From Flammulina velutipes (taxonomy: Eukaryota > Basidiomycota > Agaricomycetes > Agaricales > Physalacriaceae), in the NCBI GenBank assembly GCA_011800155.1, contig CM022368.1:2976001-3040000 (forward strand): DNA of 64,000 bases. Direction: 5' to 3'. The position numbers were made by a program, and so were the translations under genes. Below are positions 20,195 to 31,040 of this stretch, one piece after another (position 1 is the first letter of the stretch; every line of letters starts with the position of its first letter). Below the pieces are notes generated by a model, which made no database searches, was not told the origin of the DNA, and saw only the letters and a list, made by a program, of their open reading frames with translations.

Positions 20195-23100
20195 CTAGTC
20201 TAGCAAGGACTTCACCGTGCCTACATACAGATCCTTGGTACGGTTGAACGCCTGGATCTCGCCATGGACATGGTTCAAGATCCGAACCAAGTCCAAGCGG
20301 TAGGACTGCTCCGTCGACAGAAGTGAAGCGCTAGCCTCACGAGGGAACTCGTCGAGCTCGGCAAGGCAATTAACCTGCTTGAGCACGTGAACGACCGACG
20401 AAGCATAGCTCTGAATAATAGGACCCGCTAACAAAGCGGACCCGCCAAGTTAGCAGGTGTACATCGAAACTAAGACAACAGGCTTACCTCCAGCAAGCTG
20501 GTCCAGGAAAGCTTGGTCGATATGGAACGATGAAGGCTTAGGACTCTTCCGGGAACGGCTAGAGTTCTCGGCAGTAGCCTTGCGCTTATGAGCAGCGGGA
20601 GCAGGTTCGACGAAGTTTACGGAAGAACCCAGAATGTCTAAGGCCTTCTGGTATTCCCGGGAAGAAGTCAGCATACCTGGGACGAACACGTAGGGAAGGT
20701 AAAATACCGTGCGCTTCGAGTCCGAGGGAGGCGACTATGAACAAGTCAGCACCCAAAGTAGAAAATCAGCCCGAGTCGAAGACATTACCTCGAGAGGAAC
20801 CAAGTCGGTACCGGTAACACTGTTGCCGTCGATAATGGACAAATCCTGCAAGGGGACTGTCAACGAGTCCAAGTCTAGAAAAATCGTGAAATAAGCTCAC
20901 GTCGTCCGAAGCAAGATCGGATTCAGACAGACTGTCGTCCATATCTTAGCGAAAGAGAAGGCGTCGGGATTAAAACACAGATTGTGAAAGTTGGAGAAGG
21001 GGAACTTACCACAGTCCTCAGGAGGAGGCATAGCCGCTTCCCCAACGGCCTCCAACTTCTCATTGATCACCGCTGGCGACTTAACCGTCTTTCCACCCTG
21101 GGAAACGACTTAGAAACCGGAAACACAGTAAGGAAACAATAGCGTACCTTCTTAGCAGCGGGCTTGCTCTTAGGAGGATCCTTAGGAATGTCGACTTTTG
21201 GAGCCGCCTCCTTAGCGGGTCCTTTTCCTTTCGAGTTAAAGGACCGCTGGTTGAAGTGCAAAGGGTGAAAGTCGAGCAACTTAGGCGCTATGAAGTCGGT
21301 GTGTCGACTAGTGACAGCCGTAAGAGGCGTAAACACGCCAGCAAGATTAATCCGCGGGAGCTGACATCAGGAAACACCCTTGAAGACTAAGTTGTATATA
21401 GTTGTTATAGGTTACCTTAGAGCTACGAAAGACAATAGTTGCTCAAGTTAATGAAGTTGCCAAGGGCTATGGTTATGATTGTAGACAATATTAAGTTAGC
21501 CAGAAGTTAGTCTAAGTTACTCAAGTTAGACATGAGTTGACATAGGTAGACCTGTACAGACTGAAGGTTAACCTCAACACATTATAAAATAGCCTTAGGT
21601 TCAAGTATTTATTCAAGAATCTTAAGAAACCAGCAAAGACAAGAAGTTAAATCAAAGATTTTCATTCAAAATACAATAATACACAGTACTACAAGAGCTA
21701 GCTAGCATAGATACATATCCTAGTAGTAACAGAGTTAGTCAAAGTCAAGAATAAAGAGCAGAAACAACTCACAATCAGCAGCAAAGCATCAGACAATAGC
21801 AAGGAAAGATCTGAATAAAAGACATCAATAAAGACTCAAGAGACAAGCAAGAGAACATACAATAGGTGACTTGAAGAAAGGAACATGCAAGAGAAGGGAT
21901 GAGGAGGAGAGGTAGAGGAGATGGTGGTGGTACAAGGTCAAGAGAGATTCAGGGAATGTTTGATTTAAATACCAACATGAGGTCACATGACTTTGAGGTT
22001 AGGGTTCCGGACTTGTCAAAAATAAAGAATCAAGCAGTGTGTGCACATTAGGTCCTTGAATAAGCCTTTGAATATTGCAAAGAGTGTGTAAAATGCACAT
22101 GGAATAGACAAGAACCATGTAAAAGAGTGAAGAATTGACTGAGAGACACAGAGAACATTGTTGAAAAAGCACCATAAAGGGAGCAGCACTTTGCTCTCAT
22201 AGTATAGGGACCTAAAACCACTTGTAGGTCACTTATATACCTCTAGGGCATTGCACCTAATACCCAGTTAGGTCCCCAGGTCAGCAGAATCATCATTTTA
22301 TCGCAAAATTGCGCCACACTTCGTCGAGGCATTCTCTTTGATTGCTGTAACCTGGGGGAACCTTTTATGGAAGGATGTGTTCAATAAAATATCATTCCAA
22401 ATATGATTCCAATGCTGGAATGTGTTCAAGACCTCAAATACATGGATATATACATGAGACTATCACCAAAAAGGGAGCAGCACTTTTCTCTTGCATTCTG
22501 AGGATCTAAAACTACTTGGAAGTCGTTCATAAACCTTTGAGGCATTGTATATGACACCCAGATAGGTTCCCAGATCACCAATGCTCTTGCATTAAGCAAA
22601 AATGTCCGGAAATTGCGCCACACATCGTTGAGCCACCTCATTGGTCTACCATCACTTGGGGGCACCTTATATGAAAAGATATACATCATTATTCAACTAA
22701 TCATGACTTGGATGAGGGCTATAGGGTCAAAAATGCGGCCAAGGCCTTACAAGTATTGCTCTGAGTGCATTATACATATTATCACTCTTTTACATACTTC
22801 TGTTGATTAGTTCATGCTCTAGGCAGCTTCTCAGATATATACAACTAGTTCAAGAACATAAACAAGTTCCCTAAGTTAGCCTTATTCAACATAAGTTAGA
22901 CGAAGGTAATTGATTTCTAGAGTATAACTTGTGGTAACTTGTGTTAGCTTCAACTATAGGTATAAGATGCATTGCTTTAGAGTTATGTTTGGATAGCTCA
23001 AGTCGTCTTTTAGCAACTAGAGTTATTGATACAATGTCCTTTGTACCAAGTTACTATGAGTTAACCTGTCTGTCCTAAGTAAACATAGTTGTAATAAGTT

Positions 23101-23611
23101 TAAGACATTTTGACACTTGTCTTTAGTCAACTTAACACCCAGGGCTGTTTCCTGATGGAGGATTAATCCCCAACTCCAGCAGATAGCAAGCTAGCCAGTT
23201 GCGAACGTTATGGAAGAATGAATGGATTTCAGCCATAGCGGTAGCGGTCGTACGATTAGCCAGAGATAGATTAACAATCTAACTTGGATTAGACGTGTAC
23301 GAACATAGAAGAATAAAGGCACTCACCAATAACTTGGGAAAGAAGTGATCAAGAGAGTCCACGCGGGCTTCCAGAGCGATACCCGGCGTGTTAGACGAAC
23401 GAACGATGGCCATAATCGGTCCAGAAAGTTGTTCGATCGCGTCCTTGATAACACCCTCGACATGAGTGGGGACCGCGTAGTTCATGATGAACTCAGAGAT
23501 AGCGGGTCCCAGCTCCGCACGAAACTGCGTAACCTCAGGCGCAACGGTCACAGGATCGACTGCCAGCAGTGGGCGAATAGTAGTCCAGTGCGGGGTTTTA
23601 GGAGGAGCCAT
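20195..23611 (-). CDS. Antisense gene 1 of X, uncharacterised, spliced, split by a DNA element
   Basis: Exon 1 23611-23327 starts MAPPKTPHW and ends FFPKLL, then GTGAGT. Exon 2 reads IVNLSLANRTTATAMAEIHS to LLELGINP, where a 1,793-bp element (21365-23157) is inserted; the frame resumes QLPRINLAGVFTPLTAVTS and then a basic region (KGKGPAKEAAPKVDIPKDPP). Further exons include GGKTVKSPAVINEK, an acidic Ser/Asp segment, a stretch with SFHIDQAFLDQLAGG and the last exon SYASSVVHVLKQVNCLAELD to VGTVKSLLD, stop at 20195. It lies between the X interior and LTR on the strand opposite to gag-pol; exon 1 is repeated at 1-140. No known domain recognised. Confidence 0.55.
21365..23157. mobile_element. 1,793-bp DNA element, CATCAGGAAACA ends, 2-bp TSD (GA)
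   Basis: Ends CATCAGGAAACA and TGTTTCCTGATG are perfect 12-bp inverted repeats. GA at 21363-21364 is repeated at 23158-23159, and skipping the insert restores the reading frame of antisense gene 1. Internal sequence near 21960 (TTTAAATACCAACATGAGGT) is the inverted counterpart of a core shared with the elements at 23732 and 26787. It also contains two ~300-bp units (about 22110-22430 and 22460-22750) related to the arms of the foldback element. No transposase frame. Confidence 0.85.
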
Positions 23612-23731
23612 TATGCAGAAAAGACAGAAGTTGGATAAGAGTTGTAGTGGACGCGCCAACGAAGCGGCGCACCTACAACAGCTTTTAAGCCAGGACTTAG
23701 AATAACCAGATCGGGCCCGCTTCAGAATCGG

Positions 23732-25194
23732 CATCTGGAAAGCCCATATAATTTTATGTTGGCTCAAGTTAAACCTATCTAAAGTCTGTAACTTAGGCTA
23801 GACAAGCTATCTTAAGCTCAAAGAGTTGCTTCAAGATACTTGTATTTCAACACACATCTTAAGGAATGAAAAGTTGACTGAGGTTAGAGAAAGTTGACCC
23901 AAGTTATACATTTCTTCTCTACTATTTATAGTTGACTCATAGTTTACTCAAGACAATCACACAGAACCTCATACTTATAAGATACTCAAGTTGTTCAAAG
24001 TTAGAGTCGGTATAGCTGTCAACTTAAGGTGTCTAGATATCAACCTAACAATTCTTAAGTTGTCTATGTATTGTCTACTGACTAGTGGTAAAAGTATGGA
24101 CATACTATAAGTAAGAAAATCCGAGTCAAATCATGTATTTTGTCTATAACTTGTGCTGCATCCCTGCGATTCCTATGATTACATAAGCGTTTTGTAGGCC
24201 TAATTGAACGCTTTCTGACAGTATATAATACTTATACCTTCCAGTCAAGTATAGTAGTGCTATTGCTTAAACACAAGAAACAGAGAATTGATTAAATGAC
24301 TTATGGCCGGAGCTGCACCGCTTATTTTCCCACGGTTATAGGCTCGTCTTGTAGCCCTAATTAAACGCTTTCCAACCATATATAGGTCTGCTACCTTCCA
24401 TGCAAGTCCCAGAGAGTTATTGAGTGAACAGTGATAGATCAAGAATCAAGAATTGATCAAGTCCAACAGACAGGCAATTTAGGTCCGGACCTCCGGACCC
24501 AAACCCTATGCCCTGGTCATGTGACTTCATGTTGGTATTTAAACCAGAGCTGAGCTCTGATCCCATCATTCCTCTCTTGACCTCCTTCCTCCATGTTCCC
24601 TCTTTAAATCTTCAAGTCTTGAATGTTCTCTTGGTATGTAGATTTGTTTCTTCTTTTCTTATGCTTGCTAATCATTGTCTCTTGTTCAAGGGTACTCTCT
24701 TTTGACTATGTTCACTGTTCTGGTATGTTTCTTGCTCTTTTTACTTGTATCTTTGACTAATTTGCTCTTTCTTTTAGTATTTCTTTTAACCTATTGTATG
24801 TTAGCTATTTCTTAGACTATCTTGTATCTGTTTATTGGTAGTTGCAATGATAATTGGTTGTTTTCTATCTAAATTGTGTGATATTTGTCTGGTTTCAATT
24901 CTAAACAAGTCAAATAAAGGTTATTAGAATGATAGTATTAGCTAGCTTGAAGTTAGACTCAAGTTAGACTCATATAGACTTTTAGACATCCCTAGGGCAT
25001 AGTTAAACACTGCTCTTAGCTTGTTTCAACTTGAGTGTAACTTACGAGTAATTTTAGGTATCTTATTCTAACTTATGCTAAGTGTTGCGTTTAACCATGC
25101 CCTGTGGATAACTTTTGTGACTTGATATACTTTAGTGACCTAATGTCTTTAAGTTGGATAAAGTTAACATAAAGGGATTACCTGTTTCCAGATG
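23732..25194. mobile_element. 1,463-bp DNA element, CATCTGGAAA ends, 2-bp TSD (GG)
   Basis: Begins CATCTGGAAAGCCC and ends TGTTTCCAGATG. GG at 23730-23731 is repeated at 25195-25196; the empty site is visible at 255-262 in the other X copy. The core (about 24120-24720) is closely similar to 27180-27810, including ATTTAAACCAGAGCTGAGCT and GACCTCCTTCC. It is AT-rich, with many AAGTTA/TAACTT words near the ends, and no transposase. Confidence 0.88.
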
Positions 25195-25303
25195 GGGTCG
25201 ATCTAAGTAGAAGCCAAATCTGGAGTTATACGATGACCCTGTATTCGACCAAAGGTAGAAGGCAGAGGATGTCGGGGACGACATCAAATAAGTCAAGGGG
25301 AGA

Positions 25304-28300
25304 TGATACGCCTTGTAATATTTGGATGGGCAAAGCCCCCATATTTTGCGATTTGGTACAAGGCCAACAGGGCAGAATGGACATAGGAAGAAGGCACTAT
25401 GGGCGGAATATACCACTCCACACCAGGCTAGCAGTACGGAGAAGGTCCTTGTTACTGGGACTCATCCTTGGAACCTTGAAGTCAGATCCTGGTTCGTACA
25501 GGCAATCGACCCCGCTCTCGAAGCGGGAGGAACCTAAAACTACAATACAAGTAACTCGACTTAGGTCGATCAATAAAACCAGTACTCAGTCTTGCACCCG
25601 CCATTGTGTTGGGTACTTAGAAATAAGGATCCCACTCTTCCAAGTACATCCCACTCTTCCAAGTACAGTTCACGAACCACCCGCCACACTTGTACGGACT
25701 TAGCTACCAAAACGCAGAGGACGGAGATCGACCATCAAATCCATCGAAGGCATGTTGCGTCATGAGTCATGATCTCAGAGGAAGTAAACCTTATTCCTGA
25801 ATCACGCTCTGACTCCCTGGATCTCATCAATATAATCCAGATCGGGCAGATCTCCCAGATCGAGCACAGAAACCCAAGTCCCTCTGTTGGATAGCATTCG
25901 GGCTCTGCATAGGAAGCACCAGAAGCACTGTAGGACCCACCTAGGAGTTGAGCCGCCAACACGACGGGCCCGATTCCTAGGCGGGGCATTATTGGAAATA
26001 AGGCCTCTCTATCGAGAGAGGAAAAACACAAGGCAGCAGGGACCCTGCGGGTGCTAATTGAAGGCCCGCGCGGATCGCCTAAGAATGGAGAGATACACAT
26101 GGAACAAGCATGCCAGCTGACCTTGGATCACTCAGGAGCTGTGTACCCGCGCGGTACGCCACTCCTCATTGGGTGCATCCAGGACAAATACCTGGCTAAG
26201 AATGATGAAGGTCATATGGCCCAGGGCACCACGAGGTTCACGGGGCCCGCCAACGTGGCGGTCGCTCCTGTGGCGGGTAAAATACAGTAAACCAGCTTTA
26301 GTCACGCTCTTTAGAAATACCTATATAATACGCTCGTTAGCATACTGTAAATTAGCTTAGAACCCCCAGTAGACGCAGCCCACAAAGCAGTATTTACCGT
26401 CGGTTAGCTCGATAGGATTGAATAGAAGTTCTGTCACATAGGTGACTTTGAATCTGAAAGCAAAAGGAACTTAGAGCCATTGGAGCTACTTTGAGTAATT
26501 GAAGTCTAGCCATTGCCTGTGCCATCGACGTTCCCGGCGCTGTCTCAGAACAGTCATCTAACTACTTGAAAGAATCTGATTGGAAGACCCAGTCCCCGTT
26601 GAGTGTGGTTTAGACTGCAGCTAAGCTATCGTTTTGAGCCGCGGACAGAGTCCGTTGAGTCTTAGAGCACTAGATAGATACCAGGGTATCTGGACGCAGA
26701 CCTCTTAGCGTGGTTGAAGATTGACGGACCGGTTGGAGCTTTATTAAGTCTGCCTCACGCATCCCAATCGGCCTGTGACTCTTGTTCATCTGGAAAGGCC
26801 TTATAATCTTTGGTTAACTCAAGTTAAATATTTTCAAACTATGTAACTTAAATCTGTAGAGTTATCTTCAAGCGAAAAAGTTACCTGTAGATATTTGTAT
26901 TCTGACAAGTGTCTTAATATAACTACAAGTTCTATAGAGATAACTTCAGTCAACCCAATATATAGTACATATATATCTTGTCTAAAGTTGTATCAAGTTA
27001 TCCTAAGACAATTATGTTATCATATGTATTCATAGGTTACTTAAGTTATTCATAGTTAGAGCTGATATATGCACTAACTTGAGCTGTCTTGGAGCTGACT
27101 GATATCATCTTAGGTTATCTTTACATGCCTTTAATAAACTGTGTGCAATGCTTGTATTAGAATAGCTCAGAAACATGATTATGATAACGAGGTCTCTAAG
27201 AAATCCGAGTCAAATCAGTATTTTAGCTATAACTTGGGGTGCGTGTCTGTGATTCCCATGATTACATAAGCGTTTTGTAGCTCTAATTGTAGGCTTTCTG
27301 ACAGTATATAATACTTATATCTTCCAGTCAAGTATAGTAGTGCTATTGCTTGAACACAAGAAACAGAGAATTGATTGAATGACTTATGGCCGGAGCTGCA
27401 CCCCTTATTTTCCCACGGTTATAGGCTCGTCTTGTAGCCCTGATTAAACGCTTTCCAACCATATATAGGTCTGCTACCTTCCATACAAGTCCCAGAGAGT
27501 TATTGAGTGAACAGTTATCAATCAAGAATCAAGAATTGATCAAGTCCAACAGGCAGGCAATTTAGGTCCGGACCTCCGGACCCAAACCCTCTGCCCTGGT
27601 CATGTGACTTCATGTTGGTATTTAAACCAGAGCTGAGCTCTGATCCCATCATTCCTCTCTTGACCTCCTTCCTTCATGTTCCCTCTTTAAATCTTCAAGT
27701 CTTAGATGTTCTCTTGGTATGTGGACTTGTTTCTTCTTTTCTTATGCTTGCTAATCATTGTCTCTTGTTCAAGGGTGCTCTCTTTTGACTGTGTTCAATG
27801 TTCTGGTATGTGTATTGTACTTTTCTTTTGGATTCTTGACTAACTTGATATTTTTAGATATTTCTTGAAACTACTACTATTGTATTGATTGTAGTATTAT
27901 GTACTTGTTGGTTGATAGTATAATGAATATTATATTCTTTTTGCAATCTTTTGAAACTATTTGAATCTTTTAACTCTCTTAGAAAGCTTCTTAAAGTCTA
28001 CTTAAAGCATTATCTAGACAATTATGAGTTACTACAAAGACATTCTTGAGGTATTTCAGAGATAACCAGAGACAAGGTTCACCATTACTAATGACTTAAG
28101 ATAACTCAAGTAGATTTGCATATGACTATACCTAACTTAAGTTAAGCTAAGCGGTGAACCTTGTCCTAAGTAGCTTTGACTAACTTTTAGCCTTATGAGC
28201 TTTAAGTTATCTATAGCTAACATAAGATATATAGGCCTTTCCTGATGTTGGCCTCTAGTTTTCAACTAAAGATCAGATCCCTGTTACCCCTCGAACTTGT

Positions 28301-28481
28301 TATACATTTTGAACCGTTGCAATCGAACCCCCATACCTTCCCGAAACCCCAAAGACCAGTTCATCGAACTCTAAACAAATAAAAGCAGACCCGCTATCGA
28401 AGCGGACTTGCATTTCCACGCCTACTTGTTAGTGTGTGTGTGTGTGTGTGATTTGGTGGTGGTCTTTTGCACTGCTCATCA
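25304..28481 (+). mobile_element. LTR of element X, copy 3, with internal insertion
   Basis: Same TGATACGCC start and CTCATCA end as the other two LTRs. A 1,461-bp DNA element interrupts it at 26787-28247. Without it the LTR is about 1,715 bp; part of the excess is a ~20-bp duplication (CCACTCTTCCAAGTACA, about 25630-25665). It is more diverged than copies 1 and 2. A purine tract (CAAGGGGAGA) precedes it, so it is a 3' LTR. Its partner 5' LTR is not in the window. Confidence 0.88.
26787..28247. mobile_element. 1,461-bp DNA element inside X LTR, 2-bp TSD (TT)
   Basis: Begins CATCTGGAAAGGCC and ends GGCCTTTCCTGATG. TT at 26785-26786 is repeated at 28248-28249; the empty site (CTTGTTGGCC) is at about 1826-1835 in LTR copy 1. 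It shares its core with the element at 23732 and is almost the same length. No coding capacity is seen, so it is non-autonomous. Confidence 0.9.
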
Positions 28482-29133
28482 CCGGTTCATCAATATCTCA
28501 TAACATGGGTGAACCGGTGACCGAGACCGGTCTGAACTGGTGACCGGTGACGTGATGGTCCGGTGACCAGTGACGTGATGGTCCGGTTACGATACCGGTT
28601 CAGTCCGGTTCAGTCACCGGTCTTTTACCGGTCTTGTGACCGGACCTTGAAACCCTAATTTCGAGAAATTTAATGTGACTGTCAATGACTGGTCTTAACT
28701 GGTTATAACCAATACTCTTGATATTCTCAATATATAAAGAGAAAAAGAGCTATAACACAAAGGTTTCTTACATATATAGTATATATATAATTGATAAAGT
28801 CTAATATACTAGTATTATGATGAGAAAGACCAGAAAACATAGACTTGAATATGAAAAAGATAAATCAATAGATCTATTAACCTTGGTTTACCTCTAAATT
28901 ATAGGATTGATAGCAAATTAAGCAGTTATAACCTGTTAATAACTGGTTATAACTGCATTGAGTTTTAACTGGTTATAGTCAGTTATAACTGAGTCTCGAG
29001 TGACTGGTTACACTTAGTATTGACTGGTCACGGTTAATGGTTAATCAACTTTCATGATATTGAATGACTGGTTAAGGTCAGGTTAATCCAAAAAGTAGGC
29101 CATTAACCTGACTTAACCTGACCTTAAACCCTA
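28482..29133. repeat. Repeat-rich stretch with ACCGGT and AACTGGTTAT words
   Basis: Directly after the X LTR. The first ~170 bp carry many ACCGG/CCGGT words in both orientations and end GGACCTTGAAACCCTA (to 28657). The rest carries GGTTATAACTGGTTAT-like repeats and ends GACCTTAAACCCTA (to 29133). Both ends resemble the right end of the hAT-like MITE at 4126-4552 (CTTGAAACCCTA). I cannot find matching left ends or TSDs. Probably remnants of related MITEs. Confidence 0.45.
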
Positions 29134-30023
29134 AACAGAACGAGATTAAGATTGGAAAAAAATAAGAAGATGTCAGATAGAATGTGCACTGCAAAAGTAT
29201 CCAACGGAAAATCTGCCCAGAAGTCAAATATAGCCCATGAAATACAAGGCAGTTGTGTGTTTCCCAAATTTACCCTTTGAGAACCCATGATTGCGTCAGA
29301 TTACACCATGTCTCTCCTAATTGCAACTAAAATTACCAAATAGTAGCATGTATTCACAAAATCTAGAGTTACATGTTGTGGCAAGATTGAGAATCAAATT
29401 GCAAAGCCGAGATTCCACATGGTGAAACGAGATTTACATTATGTCCGGCTGGACCACCTATACATATCTGGCTACCAGGTTTGTCCCTATCGCAACATCT
29501 TCTCCCCCTCTGATCCAACATTTTTTCCTCAGCCTAATGCGAAGTCTCCAAGTGACGGTTTGTTCGCGGTACGTGTTATCGGCGGGTTTTCGTGACCCTC
29601 GGAAACTTATCTGGCTTAGACTTCTACTCAACATCAGGGGTATGCTGGAGCCAAAATATGGTTCCAAGAACATGTCGATGTCTTCTTTCCGGGTCAAGTC
29701 AATGCCAAATGCGCCAACTAGTTCGGGGTCCCACGGTACTGAGACCTTTGGTTTGGAAACACGACGTACTCACTCGGAGAGTGTTCATGAGTCAGGAAGT
29801 ATCTGAGGTCGTCTTCTGGCATAAGATTGCTTCGGAGTAAAGATGTTACATATTTCACCCATAGAATGGGATGCTACATAACACTATTTATGCGTGTATT
29901 GCTCACAGGGCGAAGTGAGGCTTGGTGACTAGCCATACCACAGTGAATGATAGCAATGCGATGTTGTACAATGCACATTGTCGTGAAGTACACTACACTA
30001 GAAGATAACAAACGATGTTCGAA
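29134..30023. other. Intergenic, no supported gene
   Basis: Transition from the transposon nest to host genes. Open frames at 29441-29806 (+) and 29458-29697 (-) overlap each other, have no recognisable motif and no convincing start or splice context. The minus frame could be a relic of a coding exon. I do not call a gene. Confidence 0.4.
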
Positions 30024-30979
30024 CTACTCGCTCATGACATCGTCCTCACCACCACCACCATCGAGCTCGTCTCCTTCCACTCTCGGTATCTCCGTGGTAT
30101 CACCAGTCTTGGCCTCCCAACACGCCAGAAGCGCAACCCGGAACGTAACCATTTTTTCACCAACCAACTTCAACAACTGCGCCTGTTCAGCCGACAGTGT
30201 TTTTCCCTTTTGGCATATCTTGTGCGCCGTCTGGAGAGTGGGGACACCGCGGTTCATACTCGTTGCAAGGCCGAGTTTTCGAAGCTGGGGGTCTTCGTTG
30301 TGAGGGAAGGGCTCGGGAGGGTCAGAGTGGTGGCGCATGACGGGACCGATGGGGAGGATAACGGTGCGAGACGCTTTGTTCCCTGCGCGTGCGAAATCAG
30401 GCTGCTTGAAGTCGGCGAACCAGTCTGTTACTTCTTTGGGTTCGCTGTTGGTGAACAGCAGGCCGACCTGGCCTTTTATTTTCTGTGTGTTTATTAGAGA
30501 TCGACTTGGAAAAGGGAGAGAAGGGGCGCACTTTGGCGAGTTTGTGGATGCCTAGTTTGTGCTCCTCTGCCGGTGTGGCGCCCAGTGCTTTAGCCATGAC
30601 TGCGCCCCGTCCAAAGAATATCCGTGCTGAGCTATAACAATGTTCAGTCTTTTTTCTTCGTATCCGCGTTGGGGCTGAACGCACTCTTTCCATAGATTCC
30701 GCACTGTCTTGAGATGAGAATTCCGCATTGCGCCCACTTCGAATAACCAGCAGTAATTCCATTTATCTACGTTGTTTTGGACCTTGAGAGTATCAGTAAA
30801 CTCGATCTATACGCTAAATGAACGAGATCGGTGTACCTCTTGGATCATGGCGCCTTTTTGCTCCTTGGTTTTTTTTGCGACCTTTGTCAGGGAAACTAAA
30901 GCAGAAACGTTCGTTATCCGGTTCGTACTGGTGAATAGGACATATACTGACCGATTTTCGAGCGTTTTGAGCGAGGCAT
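30024..30979 (-). CDS. MRT4: mRNA turnover protein 4 (ribosome assembly factor MRT4)
   Basis: MRT4 is a nucleolar homologue of ribosomal protein P0 that occupies the P0 site of pre-60S particles. Starts MPRSKRSK, then an intron, SLTKVAKKTKEQKGAMIQE, an intron, VQNNVDKWNYCWLFEVGAMR with NSHLKTVRNLWKE, an intron, SARIFFGRGAVMAKALGATP, an intron, and KGQVGLLFTNSEPKEVTDWF through RAGNKASRTVILP to the acidic C-terminus EDDVMSE. NSHLKTVR, FFGRGAVMAKALG and LLFTN correspond to conserved MRT4 blocks. Length (about 240 residues after splicing) fits the family. Divergent from the deoxyhypusine hydroxylase gene with only 61 bp between start codons. Confidence 0.92.
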
Positions 30980-31040
30980 GATGGAAGGAGACGATGAGTT
31001 CTAAATTTGGCCAAAAACAGCAAAATAAATTTCTCTGATC

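Noticed and set aside
29441..29840. Overlapping open frames of 79-121 codons
   Set aside because: No start context, splice signal or motif; possibly a relic, but not supportable as a gene.
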